Below are positions 52,299 through 61,546 of a DNA stretch of 64,000 bases, one piece after another (the first letter of the stretch is position 1; every line of letters begins with the position of its first letter). Source of the stretch: Corynebacterium comes (lineage in GTDB: Bacteria > Actinomycetota > Actinomycetes > Mycobacteriales > Mycobacteriaceae); contig NZ_CP046453.1 in assembly GCF_009734405.1 (NCBI RefSeq), positions 620,001-684,000 on the forward strand. The letters are read 5' to 3'. A model generated the notes under the pieces. That model was not told the origin of the DNA, made no database searches, and saw only the letters and a program-made list of their open reading frames with translations. Both the position numbers and the translations under genes were made by a program.

Positions 52299-53656
52299 TT
52301 GCCGGTGTCCTTCTCATCGTCCTGCTCGCGCAGCATCTCCTCGAGCTTGGCGAACTCGCGGTCGAACTCGTCCGATTCGCCGTCATCGAGAAGACCGTCG
52401 ATGAAGTCGGCGGAGTTGTCCAGATGCTCAGCGGAGGGCAGGAGGTCGGGGTGCTCCCAGACGCCGTCGCGGCGCTTCTGACCGACGGCGACATCCACGC
52501 GACGCCACAACTCCACGGCTTCGGTGACCTTCGGGGCGGCGAGTTCGATGCCCACGATCTTGGCGAAGGCCTGCTCGGCGGAACCACCGGTGGCACGGCG
52601 GCGCCGCCACGCCTCGGTCATCGCACCGGTCGAAGGGATGCGCTCAGACATCGACGTGGTGACCACGTACTCCACCCAGCCCTCGACGAGGGCCAGAAGG
52701 GTCTCCAGGCGCGCCACCGCCTGTGCGTTGCGGGAGCTGATGCGTGGGGAGAGGTCCATGCCCTGCAGGCGCTGCATCGCGTCCTGGATGGCGGCCGGAT
52801 CGCCGGACTCGAGGTTGAGTTCGCGGGTCGCCTCCTCGATGTGGGAGGTGTCGATGACCAGGCCCGCGGCATACTCCTCGACGGAGGAGACCAGACGCTC
52901 CACCAGCCACGGCACATGATGGTAGAGGCGCTGGCGGGCCGACTCGCGGGCCGCGATGTAGACCATGAGCTCCTGGGCGGGGACCTCCAGTTCACCGCCG
53001 GCGGCCGTGATGTTCGAGGGAAGCAGGGCGGTGATGTCGGTCGGGGCGACGGGCAGTCCGAAATCGGAGCCGGTCAGGGCCTGCTTCGCCAGGTCGCCGA
53101 GGGCGTTGCCCAGCTGCATGCCGAAGTTCATGCCTGACATCTGGTTCATCATCTGCAGCATCGGCCCGACCATCTCCCGGGCCTCCTCCGGGAGGGAGGC
53201 CAGCTGTGCCTCGTTCATGTGCTCCGCGACCGGTGTGACCAGTCGCTTCCACATGGGCAGGGTCTGGGCCAGCCAGTCTTCCGGGTTCCAGGCCACGACG
53301 CGGCCACCGGCGGTGGGCAGCTCGGTGCTCTCATCCAGCCACAGTTCCGCCAGTCGCACCGCCTCCTGGACCGCTGAGGTCTCCTGGGCGCTGACGGGGG
53401 AGACCTGTCCGATCTGCTGCCCGGCAATGCGTTCTGCCAGTGCGTAGTTGACGGGACCCTGGCCCTCGGGGGTGTTCATCGAGGAACCCATCCCGGAGAG
53501 CATCTGGCCGAACTGGTTGAGCATGTCGCCCAGTCCGCCGGATCCGTCCGCCCCGCCGAAGCCGAACGGGCCGAACGGATTCTGTTCGCGACGCGACTTG
53601 TCGTCGTCATCATCGTCGCCTGGTCCGAAATTGAAGCCGAATCCGCCTGTATTCAT
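52295..53656 (-). CDS. DUF2342 zinc-dependent metalloprotease-like protein (Rv3195 type)
   Basis: 453-aa soluble protein of an actinobacterial family annotated as zinc-dependent metalloprotease or F420-associated. The N-terminus is Gly/Phe/Asp-rich (MNTGGFGFNFGPGDDDDDDK). The core shows VVAWNPEDWLAQTLPMWKRL, a Met-rich helix (LQMMNQMSGMNFGMQLGNAL) and YIAARESARQRLYHHVPWL. No HExxH is visible; family members often have a His in the RE-x-x-H-x-R helix where this one has Arg. Peptidase activity is doubtful. Leaderless ATG 53656. Confidence 0.82.
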   Translation of the reverse strand: MNTGGFGFNFGPGDDDDDDKSRREQNPFGPFGFGGADGSGGLGDMLNQFGQMLSGMGSSMNTPEGQGPVNYALAERIAGQQIGQVSPVSAQETSAVQEAVRLAELWLDESTELPTAGGRVVAWNPEDWLAQTLPMWKRLVTPVAEHMNEAQLASLPEEAREMVGPMLQMMNQMSGMNFGMQLGNALGDLAKQALTGSDFGLPVAPTDITALLPSNITAAGGELEVPAQELMVYIAARESARQRLYHHVPWLVERLVSSVEEYAAGLVIDTSHIEEATRELNLESGDPAAIQDAMQRLQGMDLSPRISSRNAQAVARLETLLALVEGWVEYVVTTSMSERIPSTGAMTEAWRRRRATGGSAEQAFAKIVGIELAAPKVTEAVELWRRVDVAVGQKRRDGVWEHPDLLPSAEHLDNSADFIDGLLDDGESDEFDREFAKLEEMLREQDDEKDTGN

Positions 53657-53663
53657 GCGTCCC

Positions 53664-53669
53664 AATCTA
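53664..53669 (-). promoter_or_regulatory. -10 box of the DUF2342 gene (leaderless)
   Basis: TAGATT on the minus strand, 7 nt before ATG 53656. Confidence 0.5.
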
Positions 53670-53723
53670 CCGGCGAGCCACGCCTCAGGCCATGACGTGG
53701 CCAACGCTGACAGCGAACACAGG

Positions 53724-53729
53724 TACCCT
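53724..53729 (+). promoter_or_regulatory. -10 box of the PDZ/Lon-like gene (leaderless)
   Basis: TACCCT, 8 nt before GTG 53738; no Shine-Dalgarno. Confidence 0.45.
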
Positions 53730-53737
53730 GAATCTCC

Positions 53738-54814
53738 GTGAATGCATCGTCGACCCGTGCCAGCCGCCGAACCCGGACCCTCGCGTGGGGTGCCGTGCCG
53801 GTACTGGCGCTCACCGCCCTGGTGTCCATGGACCATGTTCCGGGCACTGACATCGCCCTGACCGTGCCTTATGCGGCGGAGGGGCCTGGTCCGATGTTCG
53901 ACACCCTGGGCGAGGTCGAAGGCACCCCCGTCGTGGAGATCGACGGCGCCTCCGTCGACGACACCGCCGGCGAGTTGCGGATGACCACCGTGTCGGTGCG
54001 CTCCAACATGACGCTCGCGCAGGCGTTGGGGAGGTGGCTGACCACCGATGACACGCTCGTGCCCGTCGAGCAGGTCTTCCCGCCGAACCTCAACCCGGAG
54101 GAGATCGAGCAGCTCAACCGACAGGCCTTCACCTCCTCGGAGGCGGCGGCGACGGTGGCCGCGATGAACCACCTCGGCCGACCTGTGGAGATCGCGGTGG
54201 TCGACGTCCTGCCGGATTCCGCGGCCACCGGGCGTATCGAACCCGAGGATGTGATCGTGGGCGTGGACGGGAGCGACGTCGACAAGCCCGGGCAGGTTCA
54301 GGAGCTCGTGCGCGCCAAGCAGCCGGGCGATCAGATCACCCTCGAGCTGCGGCGGGGCGGCGAGCGGGTGAGCGAGGTCATCGAGCTGGGCGCCAACCCC
54401 CAGGACGAGAAGATCCCGATGCTGGGTGTCCTCATGGGGTCGCAGCCCACCGACGGGGTGGACGTGAACTTCAATCTGCAGGACATCGGCGGTCCGAGCG
54501 CGGGCATGATCTTCTCCCTGGCGGTGATCGACAAGCTCTCCGACGGTGAGCTCAACGCGGGCAGGAAGGTCGCCGGTACCGGCACCATCGCCGAGGACGG
54601 GACCGTCGGGCCGATCGGCGGTATCGGGCACAAGGTGCGGGCCGCCGCGGCCGACGGCGTGGAGCTCTTCCTGGCGCCGGCCGCGAACTGTGACCAGGCG
54701 GTCAGCGGCAACGATGACAGCGACATGGTCATCGCCAGGGTGAACACCCTGGATGAGGCCATCACCGCGATGGCGGACTTCGGCGCCGGCCGCGACGTCG
54801 CGACCTGCTCCTAG
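53738..54814 (+). CDS. Membrane-anchored PDZ and Lon-like (S16) protease
   Basis: 358-aa protein (Rv3194c type): one N-terminal helix (about 12-30), a PDZ domain (about 150-230, EIAVVDVLPDSAATGRIEPE) and a Lon-like proteolytic domain. The catalytic dyad is Ser in GGPSAGMIFSLAVID and Lys in IGGIGHKVRAAA. There is no ATPase domain, so it probably degrades unfolded envelope substrates delivered by the PDZ. Divergent from the DUF2342 gene. Its stop shares a CTAG with the convergent lipoprotein gene. Confidence 0.9.
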   Translation: MNASSTRASRRTRTLAWGAVPVLALTALVSMDHVPGTDIALTVPYAAEGPGPMFDTLGEVEGTPVVEIDGASVDDTAGELRMTTVSVRSNMTLAQALGRWLTTDDTLVPVEQVFPPNLNPEEIEQLNRQAFTSSEAAATVAAMNHLGRPVEIAVVDVLPDSAATGRIEPEDVIVGVDGSDVDKPGQVQELVRAKQPGDQITLELRRGGERVSEVIELGANPQDEKIPMLGVLMGSQPTDGVDVNFNLQDIGGPSAGMIFSLAVIDKLSDGELNAGRKVAGTGTIAEDGTVGPIGGIGHKVRAAAADGVELFLAPAANCDQAVSGNDDSDMVIARVNTLDEAITAMADFGAGRDVATCS

Positions 54815-55473
54815 TTTTCCGCGGTCCCGGACTCCGTCGGTTCCTCGGACTCCTCCGGCTCTTCGGAGGCGGGACGTTCGGCCAGCCCCAGCTCGTGGAT
54901 CCGCTCCTCGGGATCGACGCGGTCCGAGGAGACCATCTGCTGCATGACCAGGCCCTTGTCGTTGTCCACGACGGTGATCACTGCGGTCGTGCCCAGCGTC
55001 GACCAGCCCACGACCTTGCGGCCGGTGTCCTCCACCACCCGCGAGCTACGTAGTTCGGTGATCAACTGGGTCGTCGAGGCGGCCTTCGACATCGACTCGA
55101 AGAACTGGAACTGTCCGACCTTCCGGCCGGAACATTCCCAGGCATTGTTGAGGCCGCTGGCATTGCAGGTGTCGAACTCCTCGAACAGCGACATCGGCGC
55201 CACGGATTTGAAGATCTCCCGGACCTCGGCGACGTCCTCCGGCAGCCCCCCACTGCTTGGCGACGTCACCGTGCTCGTCGCCGACGTCCGTGGCGTCGTG
55301 GTGCCGGTGGTCACCGTGGCCGAGGAGGTCGGTGCCGCGGTGGGGGAGGTCGCCTGGGTGGATTCCGGGGGCGCGGTCGGCTCCGGTTGATCCTCGGCGG
55401 AACACGCCGACAGGCCGACGCTGAGCAACACCGCCGACGCGGCGGTCAGGCGGGCAGGGCGTGGAAGTCGCAC
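54811..55473 (-). CDS. Lipoprotein of unknown function
   Basis: 220-aa secreted lipoprotein: signal with lipobox LSAC (Cys24), a Pro/Ser/Thr-rich linker to about residue 75, a small globular domain (about 78-190) with two cysteines (DTCNASGLNNAWECSG) likely in a disulfide, and an acidic Glu/Ser/Pro tail. No recognised domain. GTG 55473 has AAGGAG about 12 nt upstream. It is downstream of the PPA1309 gene on the same strand. Function unknown; its position by the Lon-like protease may be incidental. Confidence 0.7.
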   Translation of the reverse strand: MRLPRPARLTAASAVLLSVGLSACSAEDQPEPTAPPESTQATSPTAAPTSSATVTTGTTTPRTSATSTVTSPSSGGLPEDVAEVREIFKSVAPMSLFEEFDTCNASGLNNAWECSGRKVGQFQFFESMSKAASTTQLITELRSSRVVEDTGRKVVGWSTLGTTAVITVVDNDKGLVMQQMVSSDRVDPEERIHELGLAERPASEEPEESEEPTESGTAEN

Positions 55474-55512
55474 TTGGGTACAGGCTCCTTGGAGGTGACG
55501 GTTCCGGTCAGT

Positions 55513-56040
55513 CTAGTCGAGGTCTTCCGGGTCCTGCTCGAGTCCGTAACGCAGCGCCTGGAGCACTCCGGGGGCCACCTCCGGGCCGCCGCGCAGCTGG
55601 ATCTTGTCCTCCGCGAACGGGCCGCCCTCCGCGAGCTCCTCATCTGTCGGGCGCAGCTGCAGAAGCGTCTGTTCCACGCCCTCGGTTCGCAGGACGCCGG
55701 AGAACAGGCGGGCAGGGCGGGCGGGCGCGTCGTTGAGCGAGGACTCCCGGAAATTGATCTCCTGGGCGAGAATGACGCCCGCGATCTCTTCAGGCCACGC
55801 CAGCCGGGAAAGGTAGTCGCCCAGTTCATCCGAACCCGGCAGGATGTGCTTGGGAAGGTCCTGGACCACCAGCGTCAGGGGCGCGGCCTCGTCAGGATCG
55901 GCGAGCTGATCGATGACCAACTGTGTCGGTACCAGCGCGAAGAGCGTGGGAGGGGCATCCCATCCTTCGGAATGGACGAACTCAACGGCCTCGAGCATGG
56001 CCTTGTTGAGCGCGGGGGTATTGGATTCGGAATGCGACAC
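55513..56040 (-). CDS. PPA1309 family protein
   Basis: 175-aa acidic soluble protein of an actinobacterial family. Typical segments are ALNKAMLEAVEFVHSEGWD, PPTLFALVPTQLVIDQL, the LAWPEEIAGVILAQEI block and a C-terminal DEELAEGGPFAEDKIQLRGG. Function unknown. GTG 56040 is preferred over GTG 56061 because GAAGGA is spaced 6 nt upstream. Divergent from the UPF0182 gene, the same pair as in mycobacteria. Confidence 0.82.
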   Translation of the reverse strand: MSHSESNTPALNKAMLEAVEFVHSEGWDAPPTLFALVPTQLVIDQLADPDEAAPLTLVVQDLPKHILPGSDELGDYLSRLAWPEEIAGVILAQEINFRESSLNDAPARPARLFSGVLRTEGVEQTLLQLRPTDEELAEGGPFAEDKIQLRGGPEVAPGVLQALRYGLEQDPEDLD

Positions 56041-56135
56041 TATCAATCCTTCGTTGGTCACGCGGGGGTGATCTTCTCTAGGCTAAAGACAGTACACCGG
56101 CACAAAACTACACATAAATACTTTAGGAGAAGGAC

Positions 56136-59105
56136 TTGGCCACCGGCCTCTCGCAACCCTCCCCATCCGTCAACCGGCCGCCTCGGTTGTTGACCTGGAT
56201 CATCGGCCTCATCGCCGCGCTGTTCATCCTGACGCCCCTCGCCGTCGGTTTCTACACCGACTGGCTCTGGTTCGGTGAAGTCGACTTCCGTGGTGTGTTC
56301 ACCAAGGTGCTGTTCGTCCGTATCGCCCTCTTCTTCGTCTTCGCGCTCGTCGCGGGCTTCGTCGTATGGCTTGCAGGCTTCTTCACCTGGCGAAATCGCC
56401 CGGACAGCCTCGAACACATGGACCTCAACTCGCCGGTACACCAGTACCGTCAGGCGCTGGACAAATCCGTCCGCGGTATTCTGATCGGCATTCCCGTCAT
56501 CATCGGCATCTTCGCCGGATTCCTCGGCCAGGGCACCTGGCGCACGGTGATGATGTTCCTCAACGCCGAATCCTTCGGCCGGACCGACGCACAGTTCGGT
56601 AACGATCTCGGCTTCTACGCCTTCACCCTGCCGATGCTGCGCCTGCTCGTGGACTCATTCTCCATGCTGCTGGTCATCGCCTTCATCATCGCGCTGATCG
56701 GCCACTACCTGCTGGGCAGTATCCGCATCGGCAACCAGGCGATGGGAGTCAAGGGGCACATCGCCCGGGGCGCCCGCGTCCAGCTCGCCATCACCGGTGG
56801 TCTGTGGATGCTGCTCCAGGTCGCCTCCTACTTCCTCGACCGCTACACCCTCCTGTACTCCAGTCAGGACACCTTCACCGGCGCCAGCTACACCGACATC
56901 AACGCGGTACTGCCGGCGAAGATGATCCTCATGATCATCGCGGTCTTCGTCGCGGTGGCATTCTTCTCCGCCATCGTGCTCAAGGACCTGCGCATCCCGG
57001 CTCTGGCCGTTGTGCTCATGCTGCTGTCCTCATTCGTCATCGGCGTGGCCTGGCCGCTGCTCATGGAGCGTTTCTCCGTCCAGCCGAACCGTGTGGCGAA
57101 GGAATCGGAGTACATCTCCCGCAACATCGAGGCCACCCGTCACGCCTACGGCCTGACGGACGATCAGGTCACCTATCTGGAAGACTGGGGCGCCGGCGGA
57201 GCCTCCGACGATGACGTCGCCGCCGACGAGGCCACCATCTCCAACATCCGACTGCTGGACCCCGAGATCCTGGCCCCGACGTTCACCCAGATGCAGCAGC
57301 TGCGCAACTTCTACGGATTCCCCGAGACACTCGCCGTCGACCGCTATCAGGTGGATGGCCAGATGCGTGACTTCGTCGTCTCCGCCCGCGAGCTCGACCC
57401 CAACGCGCTGCGTGAGAACCAGCGCGACTGGATCAACCGCCACACCGTGTACACCCACGGCAACGGCTTCATCGCCGCACAGGCCAACACCGTCGACGAA
57501 GCGGCCCGTGACGCCGGTTCCACCCGCGGTGGCTTCCCGGTCTTCACGGTCTCCGATCTGCAGAACAACGCCGCCCGCGAGGCCGCCGAGGAAGCCGAGG
57601 AACTCGGCATCAAGGTTGACCAGCCGCGCATCTACTACGGCCCGGTCATCGCCAGCGCCACCGACGGTGCGGACTACGCCATCGTCGGCGACAACGGCTC
57701 GGATCCCGTCGAGTACGACACCGACAACTCCTTCTTCACCTATGACGGCTCCGGCGGCGTCGACGTCGGCAACATGCTCAACCGGGCCGCCTTCGCCATG
57801 CGTTACCAGGAGATGAATCTCATCCTCTCCGACCGTGTCCACGGTGATTCGAAGATCATCTTCGAGCGGGACCCGCGTTCCCGCGTGGAGAAGGTCGCCC
57901 CCTGGCTGACCACCGACTCCAAGACCTACCCCGCGGTCATCGACGGCCGTGTCAAGTGGATCGTCGACGGCTACACCACCCTGAGCGCTCTGCCCTACAC
58001 CGAGCAGACCTCCCTCACGGAAACCACCGTTGACGCCCTCAACCCCGACGGCACCAGCCAGCGACTGATCACCGACAACGTCGGTTACATCCGCAACTCG
58101 GTCAAGGCCACCGTCGACGCCTATGACGGCACCGTCGAGCTCTACGAGTTCGACACCGAAGACCCGGTGCTCAAGGTGTGGCAGGGGATCTTCCCCGACA
58201 CCGTCAATCCGGAGAGTGAGATCTCCGACGAGCTGCGCGAGCACCTGCGCTACCCGGAGGACATGTTCAAGGTCCAGCGCGAGCTCCTCGCCCGCTACCA
58301 CGTCTCCGACCCGGGCGTGTTCTTCACCAACGACGCCTTCTGGTCCGTCTCCGAAGACCCGACCGCCGCTGAAGGCCGGGACGCCCTCAACCAGCCGCCT
58401 TACTACGTCGTGGCGGCCGACCCGGACACCAAGGAGTCCAGCTTCCAGCTGATCACCCCTTACCGTGGTCTGAACCGTCAGTTCCTTTCCGCCCACATGG
58501 CTGCGAGCTCTGACCCGGAGACCTACGGCAAGATCACTGTCCGTGTCCTGCCCACGAACACCCAGACCCAGGGCCCGAAGCAGGCACAGGACGCCCTGAT
58601 GTCCTCCGACCAGGTGGCACGTGACCGCACCCTGTGGGAGGGGAGCAACGAGCTGCGCAACGGCAACCTGCTCACCCTGCCGGTGGGCGGCGGCGAGATC
58701 CTCTATGCCGAACCGATCTACTCGCAGCGCAAGAACCAGGAGTCGGCGTTCCCGAAGCTCCTGCGTGTGCTGGTGTCCTACAAGGGTCGGGTGGGCTACG
58801 CGCCGACGATTTCTGAGGCGCTCTCGCAGGTCGGCATCGACCCGCGGGCAGCCCAGGACATCGCCGGCAGCGTCCCGATGGAGGCCCCGGCGGAACCCGA
58901 GACCGTGGAAGAGGCAACGGGGCAGGATGCTCCGGGGCAGCCGGCCACCGCTGCGGGCACCGAGGGTGAGGCCATCGAGCGCATCAACGAGGCCCTGCGC
59001 AACATCGAGACAGCCCGCGAGGGCTCCTTCGAGGAGTACGGCAAGGCTCTCGACGATCTGGACCGCGCGGTCCAGGACTACCAGTCGCTCACCTCGGGCA
59101 ACTAG
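56136..59105 (+). CDS. UPF0182 family large membrane protein
   Basis: 989-aa protein of COG1615. Seven hydrophobic helices lie in the first 310 residues (starting near LLTWIIGLIAALFILTPLAV), followed by a large extracytoplasmic domain with conserved MLNRAAFAMRYQEMNLILSD and VNPESEISDELREHLRYPED segments and a Glu/Ala-rich coiled C-terminus. Function unknown, conserved across actinobacteria and cyanobacteria. TTG 56136 is supported by AGGAGAAGGA immediately upstream; no ATG/GTG nearby fits. A TAGGCT at 56079-56084 may be the -10. Confidence 0.92.
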   Translation: MATGLSQPSPSVNRPPRLLTWIIGLIAALFILTPLAVGFYTDWLWFGEVDFRGVFTKVLFVRIALFFVFALVAGFVVWLAGFFTWRNRPDSLEHMDLNSPVHQYRQALDKSVRGILIGIPVIIGIFAGFLGQGTWRTVMMFLNAESFGRTDAQFGNDLGFYAFTLPMLRLLVDSFSMLLVIAFIIALIGHYLLGSIRIGNQAMGVKGHIARGARVQLAITGGLWMLLQVASYFLDRYTLLYSSQDTFTGASYTDINAVLPAKMILMIIAVFVAVAFFSAIVLKDLRIPALAVVLMLLSSFVIGVAWPLLMERFSVQPNRVAKESEYISRNIEATRHAYGLTDDQVTYLEDWGAGGASDDDVAADEATISNIRLLDPEILAPTFTQMQQLRNFYGFPETLAVDRYQVDGQMRDFVVSARELDPNALRENQRDWINRHTVYTHGNGFIAAQANTVDEAARDAGSTRGGFPVFTVSDLQNNAAREAAEEAEELGIKVDQPRIYYGPVIASATDGADYAIVGDNGSDPVEYDTDNSFFTYDGSGGVDVGNMLNRAAFAMRYQEMNLILSDRVHGDSKIIFERDPRSRVEKVAPWLTTDSKTYPAVIDGRVKWIVDGYTTLSALPYTEQTSLTETTVDALNPDGTSQRLITDNVGYIRNSVKATVDAYDGTVELYEFDTEDPVLKVWQGIFPDTVNPESEISDELREHLRYPEDMFKVQRELLARYHVSDPGVFFTNDAFWSVSEDPTAAEGRDALNQPPYYVVAADPDTKESSFQLITPYRGLNRQFLSAHMAASSDPETYGKITVRVLPTNTQTQGPKQAQDALMSSDQVARDRTLWEGSNELRNGNLLTLPVGGGEILYAEPIYSQRKNQESAFPKLLRVLVSYKGRVGYAPTISEALSQVGIDPRAAQDIAGSVPMEAPAEPETVEEATGQDAPGQPATAAGTEGEAIERINEALRNIETAREGSFEEYGKALDDLDRAVQDYQSLTSGN

Positions 59106-59119
59106 AGATAACCGTCCTG

Positions 59120-59147
59120 GCCGGGGGATTTGCGGAAATCCCCCGGC
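59120..59147 (+). terminator. Hairpin after the UPF0182 gene
   Basis: 12-bp perfect stem (59120-59131 with 59136-59147), loop GCGG, 14 bp after the stop; no T-run, so termination may be partial. Its apex overlaps the likely -35 of the tRNA promoter. Confidence 0.65.
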
Positions 59148-59159
59148 TCTGGGTATAGT
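59130..59159 (+). promoter_or_regulatory. Promoter of the first initiator tRNA
   Basis: TTGCGG (59130-59135), 18-bp spacer, TATAGT (59154-59159), 50 bp before the tRNA. The second tRNA has the same -10 and spacing. Confidence 0.6.
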
Positions 59160-59209
59160 TCAAAACCTGCAGCAGAGGATGTTGCAAGGTGTAAGTGAAT
59201 GGCACCCGT

Positions 59210-59286
59210 CGCGGGGTGGAGCAGCTCGGTAGCTCGCTGGGCTCATAACCCAGAGGTCGTAGGTTCGAATCCTGCCCCCGCTACCA
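59210..59286 (+). tRNA. Initiator tRNA-fMet (CAT), copy 1
   Basis: 77-nt cloverleaf with encoded CCA. Anticodon CAT within CTCATAA, flanked by the three G-C pairs (GGG/CCC) diagnostic of initiator tRNA. The first base C1 is unpaired with position 72 (T), another initiator mark. T-loop TTCGAAT. Identical over its full length to the copy at 61247. Confidence 0.96.
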
Positions 59287-59293
59287 ATTCACA

Positions 59294-59329
59294 CGAAACC
59301 CCCCGGACCTTGAGGTCCGGGGGGTTTCG
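59294..59329. terminator. Bidirectional terminator between tRNA copy 1 and ilvD
   Basis: 16-bp perfect stem (59294-59309 with 59314-59329), loop TTGA; serves the tRNA on the plus strand and ilvD on the minus strand. Confidence 0.88.
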
Positions 59330-59339
59330 TCGTTGGCGG

Positions 59340-61061
59340 TCAGAACGTGACGGCGCCGCGGGAAGCGGACTGCACGAGCTTGGCGTACTTGCCCAGCACG
59401 CCGTGCAGCCTCGGGTTGTCCGGGATCTGCCACTCCGCCTTCCGGCGGGCCAGCTCGTCTTCGGGAATGTCGACGTCGATGGTGCGCTCGGGGATGTTCA
59501 CCCTGATCGGATCACCGTCCTGCACGAAGGCGATCGGTCCGCCGTCGACGGCCTCCGGGGCGACGTGCCCGATACACAGTCCGGTGGAGCCGCCGGAGAA
59601 GCGGCCGTCGGTGATCAGCAGGACGTCCTTGCCGATGCCGGCACCCTTGATGGCCCCGGTGATGGCCAGCATCTCCCGCATGCCCGGCCCGCCCTTGGGT
59701 CCTTCGTAGCGGATGACCACCACGTCCCCCTTCTTGAGCTCACCGCCCAGGACGGCGTCCATCGCGGGCTTCTCCTGGTTGAAGACGCGGGCGGTGCCCT
59801 CGAAGATCTCGGCGTCGAAACCGGCGGTCTTGACCACCGCCCCCTCCGGTGCGAGGGAGCCGTGGAGAATGCTCAGCCCGCCGGTGGCGTGGAGGGGGTT
59901 GTCCAGCGCGCGCAGGATCTTTCCGTCGGGGTCGGGGGTGCGCACCTCCGCCAGGTTCTCGGCGACGGTGCGGCCGGTGACGGTCAGGCAGTCGCCGTTG
60001 ATGAGGCCGGCGTCGAGAAGCGCCTTCATGACGACGGGGATGCCGCCGATGCGGAAGACATCGGCCATGACATACCTGCCGAAGGGCTTGAGATCGCCCA
60101 GGTGCGGGACCTTGTCGGCGACGTTGTTGAAGTCGTCGAGATCCAGCTCGACCCCGGCCTCGTGGGCGATGGCCAGCAGGTGGAGGACGGAGTTGGTGGA
60201 ACCGCCCAGCGCCATCACCACGGCGACGGCGTTGAGCAGCGAATCGCGGGTGATGATGTCACAGGCACGGATGCCGCGCCGCAGCAGTTCGACCACAGCC
60301 TCGCCGGACCGGCGGGCGTGGATGGTGCGGTCGCGGTGGACCGCCGGGGGAGCGGCTGACCCCGGCAGGGACATGCCCATCGCCTCGGCGGCGGACGCCA
60401 TCGTGTTGGCCGTGTACATGCCGCCGCAGGCGCCTTCGCCGGGGCAGATGGCGCGTTCGATCACGTCGACCTCCTCCTGCGAGAGCTTCCCCGCGCGGCA
60501 GGCGCCGACGGCTTCGAAGGCGTCGATGAGGGTCACCTCCTGCTCGCGTCCGTCGGCGAAACGCGCGGTGCCCGGCATCGTGGAGCCGTTGTAGAGGAAC
60601 ACGCTCGAGAGATTCAGACGGGCGGCGGCCATCAGCATGCCGGGGATGGATTTGTCGCAGCCGGCCAGCAGGACGGAGCCGTCGAGGCGCTCGGCGCTCA
60701 TGACGGTCTCCACGGAGTCGGTGATGACCTCGCGGGAAACCAGGGAGTAGTGCATGCCCTCGTGGCCCATGGAGATACCGTCGGACACCGAGATGGTGCC
60801 GAACTCCAGCGGGTAGCCGCCGGCGGCATGCACACCCTCCTTGGCGAAGCCCGCGAGTTTCTTCAGTGTGAGGTTGCAGGGGGTGATCTCGTTCCAGGAG
60901 GAGGCGACGCCGATCTGCGGTTTGTTCCAGTCTTCGTCGCCCATGCCCACCGCCCGGAGCATGCCGCGGGCAGCGGTGCTCTCGAGGCCGTCTGTGACGT
61001 CCCGGGAACGGGGCTTGATGTCCACTGTGCTTTCGGACTGATCGTGTGTGAGCTTGGTCAT
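59340..61061 (-). CDS. ilvD: Dihydroxy-acid dehydratase IlvD
   Basis: 573-aa [2Fe-2S] enzyme of valine, isoleucine and pantothenate synthesis. Cluster and metal motifs: [50 protein letters not shown], and the C-terminal [21 protein letters not shown] split as [11 protein letters not shown] and CIGHV. ATG 61061 has no SD and a TAGACT 6 nt upstream, so leaderless. It is not with ilvBNC and is flanked by two identical initiator tRNA genes. This spot is not where the mycobacterial orthologue lies. Confidence 0.95.
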   Translation of the reverse strand: MTKLTHDQSESTVDIKPRSRDVTDGLESTAARGMLRAVGMGDEDWNKPQIGVASSWNEITPCNLTLKKLAGFAKEGVHAAGGYPLEFGTISVSDGISMGHEGMHYSLVSREVITDSVETVMSAERLDGSVLLAGCDKSIPGMLMAAARLNLSSVFLYNGSTMPGTARFADGREQEVTLIDAFEAVGACRAGKLSQEEVDVIERAICPGEGACGGMYTANTMASAAEAMGMSLPGSAAPPAVHRDRTIHARRSGEAVVELLRRGIRACDIITRDSLLNAVAVVMALGGSTNSVLHLLAIAHEAGVELDLDDFNNVADKVPHLGDLKPFGRYVMADVFRIGGIPVVMKALLDAGLINGDCLTVTGRTVAENLAEVRTPDPDGKILRALDNPLHATGGLSILHGSLAPEGAVVKTAGFDAEIFEGTARVFNQEKPAMDAVLGGELKKGDVVVIRYEGPKGGPGMREMLAITGAIKGAGIGKDVLLITDGRFSGGSTGLCIGHVAPEAVDGGPIAFVQDGDPIRVNIPERTIDVDIPEDELARRKAEWQIPDNPRLHGVLGKYAKLVQSASRGAVTF

Positions 61062-61067
61062 GGCTCG

Positions 61068-61073
61068 AGTCTA
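61068..61073 (-). promoter_or_regulatory. -10 box of ilvD (leaderless)
   Basis: TAGACT on the minus strand, 6 nt before ATG 61061. No T-box or leader-peptide attenuator is possible with such a short leader. Confidence 0.5.
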
Positions 61074-61152
61074 GGTAGACAACTGGCGGCAGGCGGGGAA
61101 TTGGCACGTCCGGGCGGTGGTACTGCCGACGTTGATGCGTTGACCAGCAAAT

Positions 61153-61182
61153 TTGGGTTACCCGGCTGGGTTGGGTTATAGT
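61153..61182 (+). promoter_or_regulatory. Promoter of the second initiator tRNA
   Basis: TTGGGT (61153-61158), 18-bp spacer, TATAGT (61177-61182), 64 bp before the tRNA. Confidence 0.6.
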
Positions 61183-61246
61183 TTCACATGTCGTCAAGGC
61201 GAGGTTAACAATCTTGTGTTGACGTGGTGAAGTGAATGTCACCCGA

Positions 61247-61323
61247 CGCGGGGTGGAGCAGCTCGGTAGCTCGCTGGGCTCATAACCCAGAGGTCGTAGG
61301 TTCGAATCCTGCCCCCGCTACCA
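61247..61323 (+). tRNA. Initiator tRNA-fMet (CAT), copy 2
   Basis: Second 77-nt initiator tRNA with encoded CCA, identical to copy 1. Upstream similarity extends about 20 bp (AAGTGAATG, then CACCCG) and downstream 4 bp, after which the copies diverge. Confidence 0.96.
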
Positions 61324-61332
61324 ATTCCGACA

Positions 61333-61364
61333 GCCCCCTGGATCCCTGGATCCAGGGGGCTTCG
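61333..61364 (+). terminator. Terminator of the second initiator tRNA
   Basis: GCCCCCTGGA (61333-61342) pairs with TCCAGGGGGC (61351-61360), followed by TTCGTCGTTT. Confidence 0.75.
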
Positions 61365-61546
61365 TCGTTTCCGGGGTCGCTTGAATCCGGGGGATGCAAC
61401 CCGCATCCGTCGGCACCGGGAACCCCGAACCTGGGAGAGCGGTAACCGTTCGGACACGACGCTCCGGTGCACCTGCCGCACCGGGGGTGTCGTGGCATGA
61501 TATTGGGGAATTCATTGAGCATCACCAGAAGGGGACCCCACCTCAC

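Noticed and set aside
59110..61330. Integrated prophage or genomic island at the tRNA genes
   Set aside because: No integrase and no attachment-type partial tRNA repeat; both tRNA copies are full length and the only cargo is ilvD.
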